The notes beneath the pieces are model-generated. The model was not told the DNA's origin, did not search any database, and saw only the letters and a list, made by a program, of their open reading frames with translations. A program made the position numbers and the translations under genes. From Serratia sp. AKBS12 (GTDB lineage Bacteria > Pseudomonadota > Gammaproteobacteria > Enterobacterales > Enterobacteriaceae): 64,000 nt of DNA. Location: NCBI RefSeq assembly GCF_024793895.1, contig NZ_JANUSB010000015.1, forward strand, positions 372,001 to 436,000, given 5' to 3'. Every line of letters begins with the position of its first letter. Position 1 is the first letter of the stretch. Positions 10,531-21,176 of this stretch are shown piece by piece.

Positions 10531-10657
10531 TTGGAAATAATCGAAGCATTTGCGTTGCGGCAAGGTGGCAACCGAGAGAAGCGCCGGGAGTGTTAACTCG
10601 ATGACCGGTGTGAACGAGGTTAGCCAACACGGCAACGGCGTAAAGAATGACGGTTAT
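10531..10657 (+). repeat. ERIC element (degenerate) between nuoF and nuoG
   Basis: About 127 bases, the usual ERIC length, align along their whole length with the enterobacterial repetitive intergenic consensus in forward orientation: a TTGGAAATAATCGAAG left end, GCAAGGTGGCAACC, a central imperfect inverted repeat around GTTAACTCGATGACCGG, then GTTAGCCAACACGGCAACGG and the right end GAATGACGGTTAT. The element stops about 28 bases before the nuoG start and leaves the nuoG ribosome-binding site (GGAAG) just outside. The alignment was made by eye against the remembered consensus. Confidence 0.75.
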
Positions 10658-10684
10658 TTCAGGCAAATTGGAAGCATGCTGACT

Positions 10685-13420
10685 ATGGCTACGATTCATG
10701 TAGACGGCAAAGAATACGACGTAGATGGAGCCGACAACCTGTTGCAGGCGTGTCTCTCCCTCGGCCTCGATATTCCTTACTTTTGCTGGCATCCGGCGCT
10801 GGGAAGCGTCGGCGCTTGCCGCCAATGTGCGGTAAAGCAATACCAAAACGCGGAAGATACGCGCGGCCGTTTGGTGATGTCATGTATGACACCGGCCGCC
10901 GATGGAACCTTCATTTCCATTGACGACGAAGAAGCCAAACAGTTCCGCGAGAGCGTAGTGGAATGGTTGATGACCAACCACCCGCACGACTGTCCGGTGT
11001 GCGAAGAGGGCGGTAACTGTCACCTGCAGGATATGACGGTGATGACCGGCCACAGCTTCCGTCGCTATCGCTTCACCAAGCGTACTCACCAGAACCAGGA
11101 CCTGGGGCCGTTTATCTCGCACGAGATGAACCGCTGCATCGCCTGCTACCGCTGCGTGCGCTACTACAAGGATTATGCCGACGGCACCGATCTGGGGGTG
11201 TATGGCGCGCACGACAACGTCTACTTCGGCCGTCCGGAAAGCGGCACGCTGGAAAGCGAGTTTTCCGGTAACCTGGTGGAAGTGTGCCCGACCGGGGTCT
11301 TCACCGACAAAACCCACTCCGAACGCTATAACCGTAAATGGGACATGCAGTTTGCGCCAAGCATCTGCCAGCAGTGCAGCGTGGGGTGCAACACCAGCCC
11401 GGGCGAGCGCTACGGCGAACTGCGTCGTATTGAAAACCGCTACAACGGCAGCGTGAACCATTACTTCCTGTGCGATCGCGGTCGTTTCGGCTACGGCTAC
11501 GTCAATCTGGACGACCGTCCACGTCAGCCGCAGCAACTGCGTGGCGATGACTGGATCACCCTGAACGCCGAGCAGGCGATGCAGGGTGCGGCAGACATTC
11601 TGCGTCAGGCGAAGAAAACCATCGGCATCGGCTCGCCGCGCGCCAGCGTGGAAAGCAACTTCGCGTTGCGAGAACTGGTCGGTGCCGAGAACTTTTACAC
11701 CGGTATCGCCCAGGCGGAACAGTCACGTCTGGCGCTGATGCTCGACGTGCTGAAAAACAGCGGCGTTTATACGCCGGCGCTGCGTGAAATCGAAGATTAC
11801 GATGCGGTGCTGGTGTTGGGTGAAGATCTGACCCAGACCGGCGCACGCATAGCGCTGTCGGTACGTCAGGCGGTGAAGGGCAAGGCGCGCGCCATGGCTG
11901 CGGCGCAACGCGTTGCCGACTGGCAGATCGCGGCGGTGCAGAACATTGGTCAGCACGCCAAACATCCGCTGTTCATCACCAACGTCGACAACACCCGCAT
12001 GGACGACATTGCCGCCTGGAACTACCGTGCGCCGGTCGACGAGCAGGCACGCCTCGGCTTCGCCATTGCTCACGCGCTGGACAGCGCAGCGCCGGCGGTG
12101 GATGGTCTGGCCGACGATCTGCACAAGAAGGTGGCGATTATCGTGCAGGCGCTGACCGATGCGCGCAAACCGCTGATCGTCACCGGCAGCAACGCCGGCA
12201 GCGAAGCGATCATCAAGGCGGCGGCCAACATTGCCAAGGCATTGAAAGGGCGCGGTTCTGACGTTGGCATTACCTTTGTGGCCGGCGCGGCCAACAGCAT
12301 GGGACTGGCGATGATCGGCGGCGGTTCGCTCGATCAGGCGCTGGAACAGCTGGCAAGCGGCGCAGCCGATACCGCCATCGTGATGGAAAACGATCTTTAC
12401 CGTCATGCACCGGCGGCCAGGATCGATGCGGCACTGGCGCAGGTCAGCAACCTGATCGTTGCCGATCACCAGCGCACCGCCATTATGGACAAGGCCAATC
12501 TGGTGCTGTCGTCGGCCAGCTTTGCCGAAAGCGATGGCACGCTGGTCAACCAGGAAGGCCGCGCGCAGCGTTTCTTCCAGGTGTACGATCCGGCCTACTA
12601 CGATGACGCGAAGAAAAACGTCCGTACCGAAATGCTGGAAAGCTGGCGCTGGATGCATTCGCTGCATTCCACCTACACCAGCCGTCAGGTTGACTGGACG
12701 CAGCTCGATCATGTGATCGCCGCCTGCGTCGAGGCGTTGCCGCAGCTGCAAGGCATCAGGGATGCCGCACCGGACGCTTCGTTCCGCATCCGTGGGCAGA
12801 AGCTGGCGCGTTCACCGCACCGTTACAGCGGACGCACCGCGATGCGTGCAGACATCAGCGTCCATGAGCCGCGTCAGCCGCAGGATAAAGACACCATGTT
12901 CGCCTTCTCGATGGAAGGGAACAACAACCCGCTGGCCGATCGGCAGCAAATTCCGTTTGCCTGGGCGCCGGGCTGGAACTCACCGCAGGCGTGGAACAAG
13001 TTCCAGGCCGAAGTGGGCGGCAAGCTGCGCCATGGCGATCCGGGCGTGCGCCTGATCGAAGCAGGGGAGGGCAACCTCGACTACTTCACCGACGTACCGA
13101 CCGCCTTCGAGGCGCAAGGCTGGCGTGTGGCGCCGTACTATCACCTGTTCGGCAGCGATGAAATGTCGCAGCGTTCGCAGGTTATCCAGCAGCGCATGCC
13201 GCAGGCATACGCGATGGTTAACCCGGCCGATGCCGCACAGCTGGGCGTTAACGAAGGCAGTCTGGTGGAGTTCAACTGTGCGGGTCAGACGCTGCGTCTG
13301 CCGGTGCGGCTGAGTGAAACCCTGTCTCAGGGTCAGGTTGGTTTGCCGCTCGGCTTGCCAGGGATCCCGCCGGTGTTGGTGGGTGCAACGGTTGAAAATC
13401 TGCGGGAGGCGGCACGATGA
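10685..13420 (+). CDS. nuoG: NADH-quinone oxidoreductase subunit G
   Basis: A 911-residue iron-sulfur subunit of the peripheral arm, related to molybdopterin oxidoreductases but without cofactor role. Visible ligands: N1b C34, C45, C48, C67; N5 H99, C103, C106, C112; N4 C151, C154, C157, C201; and the additional N7 cluster C228, C231, C235, C263. The family begins (ML)[11 protein letters not shown], so ATG 10685 was chosen; GGAAG lies 10 bases upstream of it, but only one base from the other candidate at 10676. A reading from 10550 would translate through the ERIC element and is rejected. The stop overlaps the nuoH start (ATGA). Confidence 0.95.
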   Translation: MATIHVDGKEYDVDGADNLLQACLSLGLDIPYFCWHPALGSVGACRQCAVKQYQNAEDTRGRLVMSCMTPAADGTFISIDDEEAKQFRESVVEWLMTNHPHDCPVCEEGGNCHLQDMTVMTGHSFRRYRFTKRTHQNQDLGPFISHEMNRCIACYRCVRYYKDYADGTDLGVYGAHDNVYFGRPESGTLESEFSGNLVEVCPTGVFTDKTHSERYNRKWDMQFAPSICQQCSVGCNTSPGERYGELRRIENRYNGSVNHYFLCDRGRFGYGYVNLDDRPRQPQQLRGDDWITLNAEQAMQGAADILRQAKKTIGIGSPRASVESNFALRELVGAENFYTGIAQAEQSRLALMLDVLKNSGVYTPALREIEDYDAVLVLGEDLTQTGARIALSVRQAVKGKARAMAAAQRVADWQIAAVQNIGQHAKHPLFITNVDNTRMDDIAAWNYRAPVDEQARLGFAIAHALDSAAPAVDGLADDLHKKVAIIVQALTDARKPLIVTGSNAGSEAIIKAAANIAKALKGRGSDVGITFVAGAANSMGLAMIGGGSLDQALEQLASGAADTAIVMENDLYRHAPAARIDAALAQVSNLIVADHQRTAIMDKANLVLSSASFAESDGTLVNQEGRAQRFFQVYDPAYYDDAKKNVRTEMLESWRWMHSLHSTYTSRQVDWTQLDHVIAACVEALPQLQGIRDAAPDASFRIRGQKLARSPHRYSGRTAMRADISVHEPRQPQDKDTMFAFSMEGNNNPLADRQQIPFAWAPGWNSPQAWNKFQAEVGGKLRHGDPGVRLIEAGEGNLDYFTDVPTAFEAQGWRVAPYYHLFGSDEMSQRSQVIQQRMPQAYAMVNPADAAQLGVNEGSLVEFNCAGQTLRLPVRLSETLSQGQVGLPLGLPGIPPVLVGATVENLREAAR

Positions 13421-14394
13421 GCTGGTTTACCCCTGAGGTGATCGATGTGCTGATCGCCATTTTGAAAGCGGTGGTTATCCTGCTGGTGGTGGTGAGCTGC
13501 GGCGCCTTTATGAGCTTCGGCGAACGCCGTCTGCTCGGGCTGTTCCAAAACCGTTATGGACCTAACCGTGTCGGCTGGGGCGGTTCGCTGCAGCTGGTTG
13601 CCGACATGATCAAAATGTTCTTCAAGGAAGACTGGGTACCGAAATTCTCCGACCGGGTGATCTTCACCCTGGCGCCGATGATCGCCTTTACTTCCCTGTT
13701 GCTGGCATTTGCCATCGTCCCGGTCAGCCCGACCTGGGCGGTGTCCGACCTCAACATCGGTATTCTGTTCTTCCTGATGATGGCCGGCCTGGCGGTATAC
13801 GCCGTGCTGTTCGCCGGCTGGTCGAGCAACAACAAATACTCGCTGTTGGGGGCAATGCGTGCTTCCGCGCAAACCCTGAGCTACGAGGTGTTTCTCGGCC
13901 TGTCGCTGATGGGCGTAGTGGCGCAGGCAGGTTCGTTCAACATGCAGGCTATCGTTGAGTCACAGGCTCACGTCTGGAACGTCATTCCGCAATTCTTTGG
14001 TTTCGTAACCTTTGCCATTGCCGGCGTCGCGGTGTGTCACCGCCACCCGTTTGACCAACCGGAAGCGGAGCAGGAACTGGCTGACGGTTACCACATTGAA
14101 TATTCCGGCATGAAGTTCGGTCTGTTCTTCGTTGGTGAATACATCGGTATCGTTACCGTTTCGGCCCTGATTGTGACGTTGTTCTTCGGTGGCTGGCAGG
14201 GTCCGTTCCTGCCGCCGTTCATCTGGTTCGCGTTGAAAACGGCTTTCTTCATGATGATGTTCATTCTGATTCGTGCTGCACTGCCACGTCCGCGTTATGA
14301 CCAGGTGATGTCCTTCGGCTGGAAAGTGTGCCTGCCGTTGACGCTGCTGAACCTGCTGGCGACCGCTGCGGTCATTTTGTACAACGCTCAATAA
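13417..14394 (+). CDS. nuoH: NADH-quinone oxidoreductase subunit H
   Basis: A 325-residue membrane subunit with eight predicted helices, placed at the junction of the membrane and peripheral arms, where it forms the entrance to the quinone chamber. The family signatures GPNRVGWGG (about residues 47-55) and the acidic loop [16 protein letters not shown] (about 212-227) are present. The start overlaps the nuoG stop by four bases; nuoI follows after 14 bases. Length equals the E. coli protein. Confidence 0.97.
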   Translation: MSWFTPEVIDVLIAILKAVVILLVVVSCGAFMSFGERRLLGLFQNRYGPNRVGWGGSLQLVADMIKMFFKEDWVPKFSDRVIFTLAPMIAFTSLLLAFAIVPVSPTWAVSDLNIGILFFLMMAGLAVYAVLFAGWSSNNKYSLLGAMRASAQTLSYEVFLGLSLMGVVAQAGSFNMQAIVESQAHVWNVIPQFFGFVTFAIAGVAVCHRHPFDQPEAEQELADGYHIEYSGMKFGLFFVGEYIGIVTVSALIVTLFFGGWQGPFLPPFIWFALKTAFFMMMFILIRAALPRPRYDQVMSFGWKVCLPLTLLNLLATAAVILYNAQ

Positions 14395-14408
14395 GGGGTG
14401 AATAAACC

Positions 14409-14951
14409 ATGACATTGAAAGAGTTAGTGGTTGGTTTCGGCACCCAGGTGCGCAGCATTTGGATGATTGGCATGCATGCCTTCGCCAAGCGCGAAACCCG
14501 CATGTATCCGGAAGAGCCGGTGAATCTGCCGCCACGTTACCGCGGCCGTATCGTGCTGACGCGCGATCCGGACGGCGAAGAACGCTGCGTAGCCTGCAAC
14601 CTGTGCGCGGTTGCCTGCCCGGTGGGCTGTATTTCGCTGCAAAAGGCCGAGCAGAAAGACGGCCGCTGGTATCCGGAATTCTTCCGCATCAACTTCTCGC
14701 GCTGCATTTTCTGTGGCCTGTGCGAAGAAGCCTGCCCAACCACCGCGATCCAGCTGACGCCGGATTTCGAAATGGGCGAGTTCAAACGCCAGGATCTGGT
14801 GTACGAAAAAGAAGATCTGCTGATCTCGGGCCCGGGTAAATATCCGGAATATAACTTCTACCGGATGGCCGGTATGGCAATTGACGGCAAAGCGAAAGGC
14901 GAAGCCGAAAACGAAGCCAAGCCGATCGACGTCAAAAGCCTGTTGCCGTAA
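14409..14951 (+). CDS. nuoI: NADH-quinone oxidoreductase subunit I (clusters N6a, N6b)
   Basis: A 180-residue ferredoxin-type subunit with two [4Fe-4S] motifs: C60, C63, C66, C70 ([11 protein letters not shown]) and C99, C102, C105, C109 ([11 protein letters not shown]). By family, each fourth cysteine ligates the other cluster. It passes electrons between NuoG and NuoB. An amphipathic N terminus anchors it at the membrane. The ribosome-binding site AAGGGGTGA is about eight bases upstream. The length is the same as in E. coli. Confidence 0.97.
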   Translation: MTLKELVVGFGTQVRSIWMIGMHAFAKRETRMYPEEPVNLPPRYRGRIVLTRDPDGEERCVACNLCAVACPVGCISLQKAEQKDGRWYPEFFRINFSRCIFCGLCEEACPTTAIQLTPDFEMGEFKRQDLVYEKEDLLISGPGKYPEYNFYRMAGMAIDGKAKGEAENEAKPIDVKSLLP

Positions 14952-14964
14952 GGAGCCAGCAAGC

Positions 14965-15525
14965 ATGGAAATTGCATTTTATCTGGCAGGTTTGATAGCG
15001 ATCCTCGCGACTATTCGCGTGATCTCGCATACCAATCCTGTGCATGCGTTGCTGTATCTGATCGTCTCGCTGTTGGCGATCTCGGCAGTGTTCTTCTCAC
15101 TGGGCGCCTATTTTGCCGCCGCGTTGGAAATCATCGTGTATGCCGGTGCCATCATGGTGCTGTTCGTATTCGTGGTGATGATGCTGAACCTGGGTAATGC
15201 GGTTCAGCAGCAAGAGCGCGAATGGCTGAAACCGTCGCTATGGATTGGGCCGGGACTGCTGTCGCTGATCCTGCTGGTGGTATTGATCGTTGCCATTCGC
15301 AGCGTGTCCGATCAGGGCATCAGCGGCGAGATGGTTGACGCCAAGGCGGTCGGCATCAGCCTGTTCGGCCCTTACGTGCTGGCGGTTGAACTGGCTTCGA
15401 TGCTGTTGTTGGCGGGGCTGGTGGTTGCCTTCCACATTGGCCGCGAACACAAACCGGGCGAAGTGCTGAGCAGCACCCCGGCCAGCGGTGAAATGGCGAA
15501 AAGAAAATCGGAGGAGCAAGCATGA
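14965..15525 (+). CDS. nuoJ: NADH-quinone oxidoreductase subunit J
   Basis: A 186-residue membrane subunit with five predicted helices. The conserved stretch [20 protein letters not shown] (about residues 55-74) contains the third helix, which is important for coupling. The start at 14965 matches the family N terminus ([10 protein letters not shown]), with AAGGAG nine bases upstream; an upstream in-frame ATG inside nuoI was discarded. The last four bases overlap the nuoK start (ATGA). Confidence 0.96.
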   Translation: MEIAFYLAGLIAILATIRVISHTNPVHALLYLIVSLLAISAVFFSLGAYFAAALEIIVYAGAIMVLFVFVVMMLNLGNAVQQQEREWLKPSLWIGPGLLSLILLVVLIVAIRSVSDQGISGEMVDAKAVGISLFGPYVLAVELASMLLLAGLVVAFHIGREHKPGEVLSSTPASGEMAKRKSEEQA

Positions 15526-15824
15526 TCCCTCTTCAACATGGACTGATTCTGGCGGCAATTTTGTTTGTGCTCGGTCTGACCGGGTTGCTGATTCGCCGTA
15601 ATCTGCTGTTTATGCTGATCAGTCTGGAAGTGATGATCAACGCTGCGGCGTTGGCGTTTATCGTGGCGGGAAGCTACTGGGGCCAGGCGGACGGACAGGT
15701 GATGTACATCCTGGCGATCAGCCTGGCGGCCGCCGAGGCCAGCATTGGCCTGGCGCTGCTGCTGCAGCTGTACCGTCGTCGTCATACCCTGAATATCGAT
15801 ACTGTCAGTGAGATGCGCGGATGA
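15522..15824 (+). CDS. nuoK: NADH-quinone oxidoreductase subunit K
   Basis: A 100-residue membrane subunit with three helices, related to MrpC-type antiporter subunits. The two membrane glutamates essential for proton translocation in E. coli are in place: E36 (ISLEVM) and E72 (AAAEASIG). It overlaps both nuoJ and nuoL by four bases (ATGA at each end), which suggests translational coupling of J, K and L. Confidence 0.97.
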   Translation: MIPLQHGLILAAILFVLGLTGLLIRRNLLFMLISLEVMINAAALAFIVAGSYWGQADGQVMYILAISLAAAEASIGLALLLQLYRRRHTLNIDTVSEMRG

Positions 15825-17668
15825 ACCTATTATATTTAACTATTCTGCTGCCGCTGATCGGCTTCCTGCTGTTGGCATTTTCCCGAGGCCGCTGGTCCGA
15901 GAACGCGTCGGCGACCGTTGGCGTCGGTTCCATCGGCCTGGCTGCGCTGGTCACGGTGTATGTGGCGATGGACTTCCTCAGCCAAAAAGCCGCGGGCGTG
16001 CCGCTGTTCGAGCAGCATCTGTGGACCTGGATGGCGGTCGATAACTTCAATATCGGCGTTACGCTGGTATTGGACGGTCTGTCGCTGACCATGCTGTCGG
16101 TGGTTACCGGCGTCGGCTTCTTCATCCACATGTTTGCCTCCTGGTACATGCGCGGTGAAGAGGGTTACTCGCGCTTCTTCGCCTATACCAACCTGTTTAT
16201 CGCCAGCATGGTGGTATTGGTACTGGCAGATAACCTGTTGCTGATGTACCTGGGCTGGGAAGGGGTAGGGCTGTGCAGTTATCTGCTGATCGGCTTCTAC
16301 TACAAGGATCCGGCCAACGGCGCCGCGGCGATGAAAGCATTTATCGTCACCCGCGTCGGCGACGTTTTCCTGGCGTTCGCACTGTTCATTCTGTACCACG
16401 AACTGGGCACGCTGAACATTCGCGAACTGATGGTGCTGGCGCCGCAGAAACTGGCGGTAGGCGATACCGCCATTACCTGGGCAACGCTGATGCTGTTGGG
16501 CGGTGCGGTCGGTAAATCCGCACAGCTGCCGTTGCAAACCTGGCTGGCCGATGCGATGGCCGGTCCGACGCCGGTGTCTGCGCTGATCCACGCCGCTACC
16601 ATGGTGACCGCGGGCGTTTACCTGATTGCCCGTACGCACGGCCTGTTCCTGATGGCGCCGGAAGTGCTGCACCTGGTGGGTATCGTGGGGGCGGTAACGC
16701 TGCTGCTGGCCGGTTTTGCCGCGCTGGTACAGACCGACATCAAACGCGTGCTGGCCTATTCCACCATGAGCCAGATTGGTTACATGTTCCTGGCGCTGGG
16801 CGTACAGGCGTGGGACGCGGCAATTTTCCACCTGATGACCCATGCATTCTTCAAGGCGCTGCTGTTCCTGTCGTCCGGTTCGGTGATCCTCGCCTGTCAT
16901 CATGAGCAAAACATCTTCAAAATGGGTGGCCTGCGCAAGAGTATTCCGCTGGTGTACGTCTGCTTCCTGGTGGGGGGCGCGGCCCTGTCGGCGTTGCCGC
17001 TGGTCACCGCAGGCTTCTTCAGTAAGGACGAAATCCTGGCGGGGGCGATGGCCAATGGTCACCTCAACCTGATGATTGCCGGCCTGGTCGGTGCATTTAT
17101 GACCTCGCTGTATACCTTCCGTATGATTTTCATCGTCTTCCATGGCGAAGAGAAGATCAAGGCGCATGCCGGCAAGGGGATTACCCATCACCTGCCGCTG
17201 CTGGTGTTGCTGGTGCTGTCGACCTTTGTGGGCGCGATGATCGTGCCACCATTGCACGGCGTATTGCCGGCTACCACCGAACTGGCGCATGGCAGCGTGC
17301 TGACGCTTGAAATCACCTCCGGGGTGGTGGCGATCGTCGGTATTCTGCTGGCGGCCGCGCTGTGGCTGGGCAAACGCAGCCTGGTTAGCGCAGTTGCCAA
17401 CAGCGCGCCGGGTCGTTTCTTCTCGACCTGGTGGTTCCATGCCTGGGGCTTCGACTGGCTGTATGACAAGGTATTCGTCAAGCCTTACCTGGGTATTGCA
17501 CGCCTGCTGCAAAGCGATCCGTTGAACTCGCTGATGAACATACCGGCCGTGTTCTCCCGCTGGGGGAACCGAGGCCTGACGGTCAGCGAAAACGGGCAGG
17601 TACGCTGGTACATCGCCTCGATGGGTGTGGGTGCAGTGGTCGTATTGGCGCTGTTGATTTTGGTTTAA
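15821..17668 (+). CDS. nuoL: NADH-quinone oxidoreductase subunit L
   Basis: A 615-residue antiporter-like proton-pumping subunit at the distal end of the membrane arm, with a long lateral amphipathic helix at its C-terminal side. The residues equivalent to E. coli E144 and K229 are E147 ([12 protein letters not shown]) and K232 (GKSAQLPL). The stop codon is followed after two bases by an ERIC element, so the L/M junction, normally short, is 337 bp here. Confidence 0.97.
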   Translation: MNLLYLTILLPLIGFLLLAFSRGRWSENASATVGVGSIGLAALVTVYVAMDFLSQKAAGVPLFEQHLWTWMAVDNFNIGVTLVLDGLSLTMLSVVTGVGFFIHMFASWYMRGEEGYSRFFAYTNLFIASMVVLVLADNLLLMYLGWEGVGLCSYLLIGFYYKDPANGAAAMKAFIVTRVGDVFLAFALFILYHELGTLNIRELMVLAPQKLAVGDTAITWATLMLLGGAVGKSAQLPLQTWLADAMAGPTPVSALIHAATMVTAGVYLIARTHGLFLMAPEVLHLVGIVGAVTLLLAGFAALVQTDIKRVLAYSTMSQIGYMFLALGVQAWDAAIFHLMTHAFFKALLFLSSGSVILACHHEQNIFKMGGLRKSIPLVYVCFLVGGAALSALPLVTAGFFSKDEILAGAMANGHLNLMIAGLVGAFMTSLYTFRMIFIVFHGEEKIKAHAGKGITHHLPLLVLLVLSTFVGAMIVPPLHGVLPATTELAHGSVLTLEITSGVVAIVGILLAAALWLGKRSLVSAVANSAPGRFFSTWWFHAWGFDWLYDKVFVKPYLGIARLLQSDPLNSLMNIPAVFSRWGNRGLTVSENGQVRWYIASMGVGAVVVLALLILV

Positions 17669-17670
17669 AT

Positions 17671-17794
17671 ATACCCGTCATATTTGAAGCTACATCGTTG
17701 TTGGCTCCACCTGTAGCCCCAGCCATTGAGTTATCTCTGTTGCTGGGGTCTTACAGACCCGCCGCCTTGATGCAACTCCAATTATTTAGGGTAT
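17671..17794 (-). repeat. ERIC element, reverse orientation, after nuoL
   Basis: A 124-base element with terminal inverted repeats: ATACCCGTCATATTTGAAG at the left and its partner ATTATTTAGGGTAT at the right. The centre has an imperfect inverted repeat (GCCCCAGCCA ... TTGCTGGGGTC). Ends and internal TTGGCT and CCGCC motifs match the ERIC consensus in reverse orientation. It starts two bases after the nuoL stop codon. Confidence 0.8.
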
Positions 17795-17860
17795 GGCTAA
17801 TTTCAACAGATGCAATTATCGGGCGTAGCATCCGTTAACTCGGTGTTATGCGGAATGTTT

Positions 17861-17988
17861 TATACCGTGTGAATTTCGCGTTGTGGTCAGACGGCAAGTG
17901 GGTGAATCTCCGGAAGCTTACTAAAGTAAGTGGCCGGAATGAGCAAACGAAGCCAACAACGCCATAACGTGAAAGACAACGGTAGAAT
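17861..17988 (+). repeat. ERIC element, forward orientation, before nuoM
   Basis: About 128 bases matching the ERIC consensus in forward orientation: TATACC left end, GACGGCAAGTGGGTGAATC, the central inverted repeat GCTTACTAAAGTAAGTGGC, GAGCAAACGAAGCCAAC and the degraded right end GACAACGGTAGAATA. It ends 17 bases before the nuoM start, beside the likely ribosome-binding site AAGGGA. With the copy at 17671-17794 it forms an inverted pair 66 bases apart. Confidence 0.85.
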
Positions 17989-18005
17989 AAGGGACACAAA
18001 ACGCC

Positions 18006-19535
18006 ATGCTATTACCTTGGCTAATTCTTATCCCCTTTATCGGCGGTCTGCTGTGCTGGCAGTGCGAACGTTTCGGCAGCAAGGTGCCGCGTTGGATCGC
18101 GTTAATCGCAATGGGGCTGACATTGGCGCTTTCTCTGCAGCTGTGGTTGCAGGGCGGCTATACATTGCTCAAACCGGTGGGTCTGCCGCAGTGGCAATCC
18201 GAGTTTATTCTGCCGTGGATCCCGCGCTTCGGCATTACCGTGCACCTGGCGTTGGATGGCCTGTCGCTGCTGATGGTGGTGCTGACCGGCCTGCTCGGCG
18301 TGCTGGCGATCCTCTGTTCCTGGCGTGAAATCCAGAAATATCAGGGCTTCTTCCACCTGAACCTGCTGTGGATCCTCGGCGGCGTGATTGGCGTGTTCCT
18401 CGCCATCGACATGTTCCTGTTCTTCTTCTTCTGGGAAATGATGTTGGTGCCGATGTACTTCCTGATCGCACTGTGGGGTCACAAGGCATCAGACGGTAAA
18501 ACCCGCATCACCGCGGCAACCAAATTCTTCATCTATACCCAGGCCAGCGGTCTGGTGATGCTGATTGCCATTCTGGGGCTGGTGTTCGTTCACTACAATG
18601 CCACCGGCGTGTGGACCTTCAACTACGAAGATCTGCTGAAAACCCCGATGTCGCATAACATCGAATACCTGTTGATGCTCGGCTTCTTCATCGCGTTCGC
18701 GGTGAAAATGCCGGTGGTGCCATTGCACGGCTGGTTACCCGATGCGCACAGCCAGGCGCCAACCGCCGGTTCGGTGGATCTGGCCGGCATCTTGCTGAAG
18801 ACCGCGGCCTACGGCCTGCTGCGCTTCAGTCTGCCGCTGTTCCCGAACGCTTCCGCCGAGTTTGCGCCGATCGCCATGTGGCTGGGCGTGGTTGGTATCT
18901 TCTACGGCGCCTGGATGGCGTTTGCGCAGACCGATATCAAACGCCTGATCGCCTACACCTCGGTGTCCCATATGGGCTTCGTGCTGATTGCCATCTACAC
19001 CGGCAGCCAGCTGGCATACCAGGGAGCGGTGATTCAGATGATCGCCCACGGCCTGTCGGCCGCCGGCATGTTCATCATCTGTGGCCAGCTGTATGAGCGT
19101 CTGCATACCCGTGACATGCGTCAGATGGGGGGCCTGTGGGGGCGTATCAAGTTCATTCCTGCGCTGTCGCTGTTCTTCGCGGTTGCGACCCTCGGCATGC
19201 CGGGAACCGGTAACTTCGTAGGCGAGTTCATGATCCTGTTCGGCAGCTTCCAGGTTGTTCCGGTGATCACGGTGATCTCCACCTTTGGTCTGGTGTTTGC
19301 CTCGGTCTACTCGTTGATCATGATGCAGCGTGCATATTATGGCGCGCCGAAATCTGACCAGCCGTTGCCGGGCATGACCGCGCGCGAACTGTTCATTATT
19401 CTGCTGCTGGTGGTTCTGCTGGTACTGCTGGGCTTCTACCCGCAGCCGGTGCTGGATACCTCTGCCGCTGCGATGAGCAACGTGCAACACTGGTTTGGTT
19501 CGTCAGTTTCTGCAATTTCAACAACAAGGCCGTAA
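18006..19535 (+). CDS. nuoM: NADH-quinone oxidoreductase subunit M
   Basis: A 509-residue antiporter-like proton-pumping subunit with about 14 helices. The essential residues E144 (FFWEMMLVPMY) and K234 (FAVKMPVVPLHGWLPDAH) are at the E. coli positions. The gene starts after the ERIC pair; the nearest ribosome-binding site, AAGGGA, is about 12 bases from the ATG, which is long and may weaken initiation. nuoN begins six bases after the stop. Confidence 0.97.
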   Translation: MLLPWLILIPFIGGLLCWQCERFGSKVPRWIALIAMGLTLALSLQLWLQGGYTLLKPVGLPQWQSEFILPWIPRFGITVHLALDGLSLLMVVLTGLLGVLAILCSWREIQKYQGFFHLNLLWILGGVIGVFLAIDMFLFFFFWEMMLVPMYFLIALWGHKASDGKTRITAATKFFIYTQASGLVMLIAILGLVFVHYNATGVWTFNYEDLLKTPMSHNIEYLLMLGFFIAFAVKMPVVPLHGWLPDAHSQAPTAGSVDLAGILLKTAAYGLLRFSLPLFPNASAEFAPIAMWLGVVGIFYGAWMAFAQTDIKRLIAYTSVSHMGFVLIAIYTGSQLAYQGAVIQMIAHGLSAAGMFIICGQLYERLHTRDMRQMGGLWGRIKFIPALSLFFAVATLGMPGTGNFVGEFMILFGSFQVVPVITVISTFGLVFASVYSLIMMQRAYYGAPKSDQPLPGMTARELFIILLLVVLLVLLGFYPQPVLDTSAAAMSNVQHWFGSSVSAISTTRP

Positions 19536-19541
19536 TTCGCC

Positions 19542-20999
19542 ATGACAATAACTCCTCAACAACTGATCGCACTGTTGCCGCTGTTGATCGTCGGATTGAC
19601 GGTAGTGGTTGTGATGCTAAGCATTGCGTGGCGACGCGACCACTTTATCAACGCCACTCTGGCTGTCATTGGTCTCAACCTGGCGCTGCTTTCCTTGTAC
19701 TTTGTTGGCCAGGCAGGCCCAATGGACGTCACACCGCTGCTGCGGGTGGACGGTTATTCGATCTTCTATACCGGACTGGTGCTGCTGGCGAGCCTGGCCA
19801 CCTGTACCTTCGCCTATCCGTGGCTGGTCGGTTATCCGGACAACCGCGAAGAGTTCTACCTGCTGGTGCTGATTGCCGCCATGGGTGGCATTCTGCTGGC
19901 GAGCGCCAATCATCTGGCGTCGCTGTTCATCGGTATTGAACTGATCTCGCTGCCGCTGTTTGGTCTGGTGGGGTACGCCTATCGTCAGAAGCGTCCGCTG
20001 GAAGCCGCCATCAAGTACATGCTGCTGTCCGCTGCCGCCTCCAGCTTCCTGCTGTTCGGCATGGCGCTGCTGTACGCCGAATCCGGCGATCTGTCGATGG
20101 CCGGGCTCGGCAAGAGCCTCGGTGAAAACATGATGCACCAGCCGCTGATCCTGGCCGGTATGGGCATGATGATCGTCGGTCTGGGCTTCAAGCTGTCGCT
20201 GGTACCGTTCCAACTGTGGACGCCGGACGTCTATCAGGGCGCGCCTGCTCCGGTTTCAACCTTCCTGGCAACCGCCAGCAAGATTGCAATCTTCGCCGTG
20301 GTGATGCGTCTGTTCCTGTACGCGCCGGCGGCGGATAACGAAGCGTTGCGCATGGTACTGTCGATTATCGCAGTGTGTTCGATCCTGTTCGGCAACCTGA
20401 TGGCCATCAGCCAGACCAACATCAAACGTCTGCTGGGTTATTCCTCCATTGCCCACCTTGGCTACCTGCTGGTGGCGCTGGTGGCAGTACAGACCCATCA
20501 GCTGGCGCTGGAAACCGCCGGGGTCTATCTGGCCGGTTACCTGTTCAGCAGCCTGGGGGCGTTTGGCGTCGTCAGTCTGATGTCCAGCCCGTACCGTGGC
20601 CCGGATGCAGATTCGCTGTTCTCCTACCGTGGTCTGTTCTGGCATAAGCCTATCCTGTCGGCGGTAATGACGGTGATGATGCTGTCGCTGGCCGGTATCC
20701 CGATGACGCTGGGCTTCATCGGCAAGTTCTTCGTTATCGCGATGGGCGTCAGCGCGCAGCTGTGGTGGCTGACCGGTGCCGTGGTGCTGGGCAGTGCCAT
20801 CGGTTTGTACTACTACCTGCGCGTGACCGTCAGCCTGTTCCTCAGCGCACCGGAAACCCTGTCGCGCGATACGCCGAACAACTGGGCGCTGACCGCCGGC
20901 GGGGTAGTGGTGCTGATTTCTGCCGCTTTGGTGCTGATGCTGGGTATCTATCCGCAGCCGTTGATTACGCTGGTACAGATGGCGCAACCGACGTTCTAA
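19542..20999 (+). CDS. nuoN: NADH-quinone oxidoreductase subunit N
   Basis: A 485-residue antiporter-like proton-pumping subunit, closest of the three to the peripheral arm. E133 ([10 protein letters not shown]) and K217 ([19 protein letters not shown]) match the essential E. coli residues. It is the last nuo gene; a terminator begins 21 bases after its stop. Confidence 0.97.
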   Translation: MTITPQQLIALLPLLIVGLTVVVVMLSIAWRRDHFINATLAVIGLNLALLSLYFVGQAGPMDVTPLLRVDGYSIFYTGLVLLASLATCTFAYPWLVGYPDNREEFYLLVLIAAMGGILLASANHLASLFIGIELISLPLFGLVGYAYRQKRPLEAAIKYMLLSAAASSFLLFGMALLYAESGDLSMAGLGKSLGENMMHQPLILAGMGMMIVGLGFKLSLVPFQLWTPDVYQGAPAPVSTFLATASKIAIFAVVMRLFLYAPAADNEALRMVLSIIAVCSILFGNLMAISQTNIKRLLGYSSIAHLGYLLVALVAVQTHQLALETAGVYLAGYLFSSLGAFGVVSLMSSPYRGPDADSLFSYRGLFWHKPILSAVMTVMMLSLAGIPMTLGFIGKFFVIAMGVSAQLWWLTGAVVLGSAIGLYYYLRVTVSLFLSAPETLSRDTPNNWALTAGGVVVLISAALVLMLGIYPQPLITLVQMAQPTF

Positions 21000-21020
21000 C
21001 GCTGGCTCAGGCAGTAAAAA

Positions 21021-21043
21021 GGTCGCTTCGGCGACCTTTTTTT
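21021..21043 (+). terminator. Rho-independent terminator of the nuo operon
   Basis: A 6-bp GC-rich stem (GGTCGC and GCGACC) closed by TTCG, preceded by five A and followed by seven T. The flanking A and T runs make it able to work in both directions. Confidence 0.93.
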
Positions 21044-21176
21044 ATCGGCGGAAGATGAGATTACCGCGTCATCAGCGCTGGACTACGGCGATACAGCATC
21101 GCCGGTTTCTCACGCATTTTCTTCTGTGGTTGGGAATCTACCGCTGCCGATGGTCTTCAATATCGGCACAAGACCA

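Noticed and set aside
10550-10684. N-terminal extension of NuoG by 45 residues
   Set aside because: It would be translated from the ERIC repeat; the family N terminus begins at MATIHVDG (10685).
15836-17512. 558-codon open frame antisense to nuoL
   Set aside because: It lies wholly inside a strongly conserved gene; the peptide is rich in H, Q and R, as expected for antisense frames of GC-rich membrane-protein genes, and has no family features.
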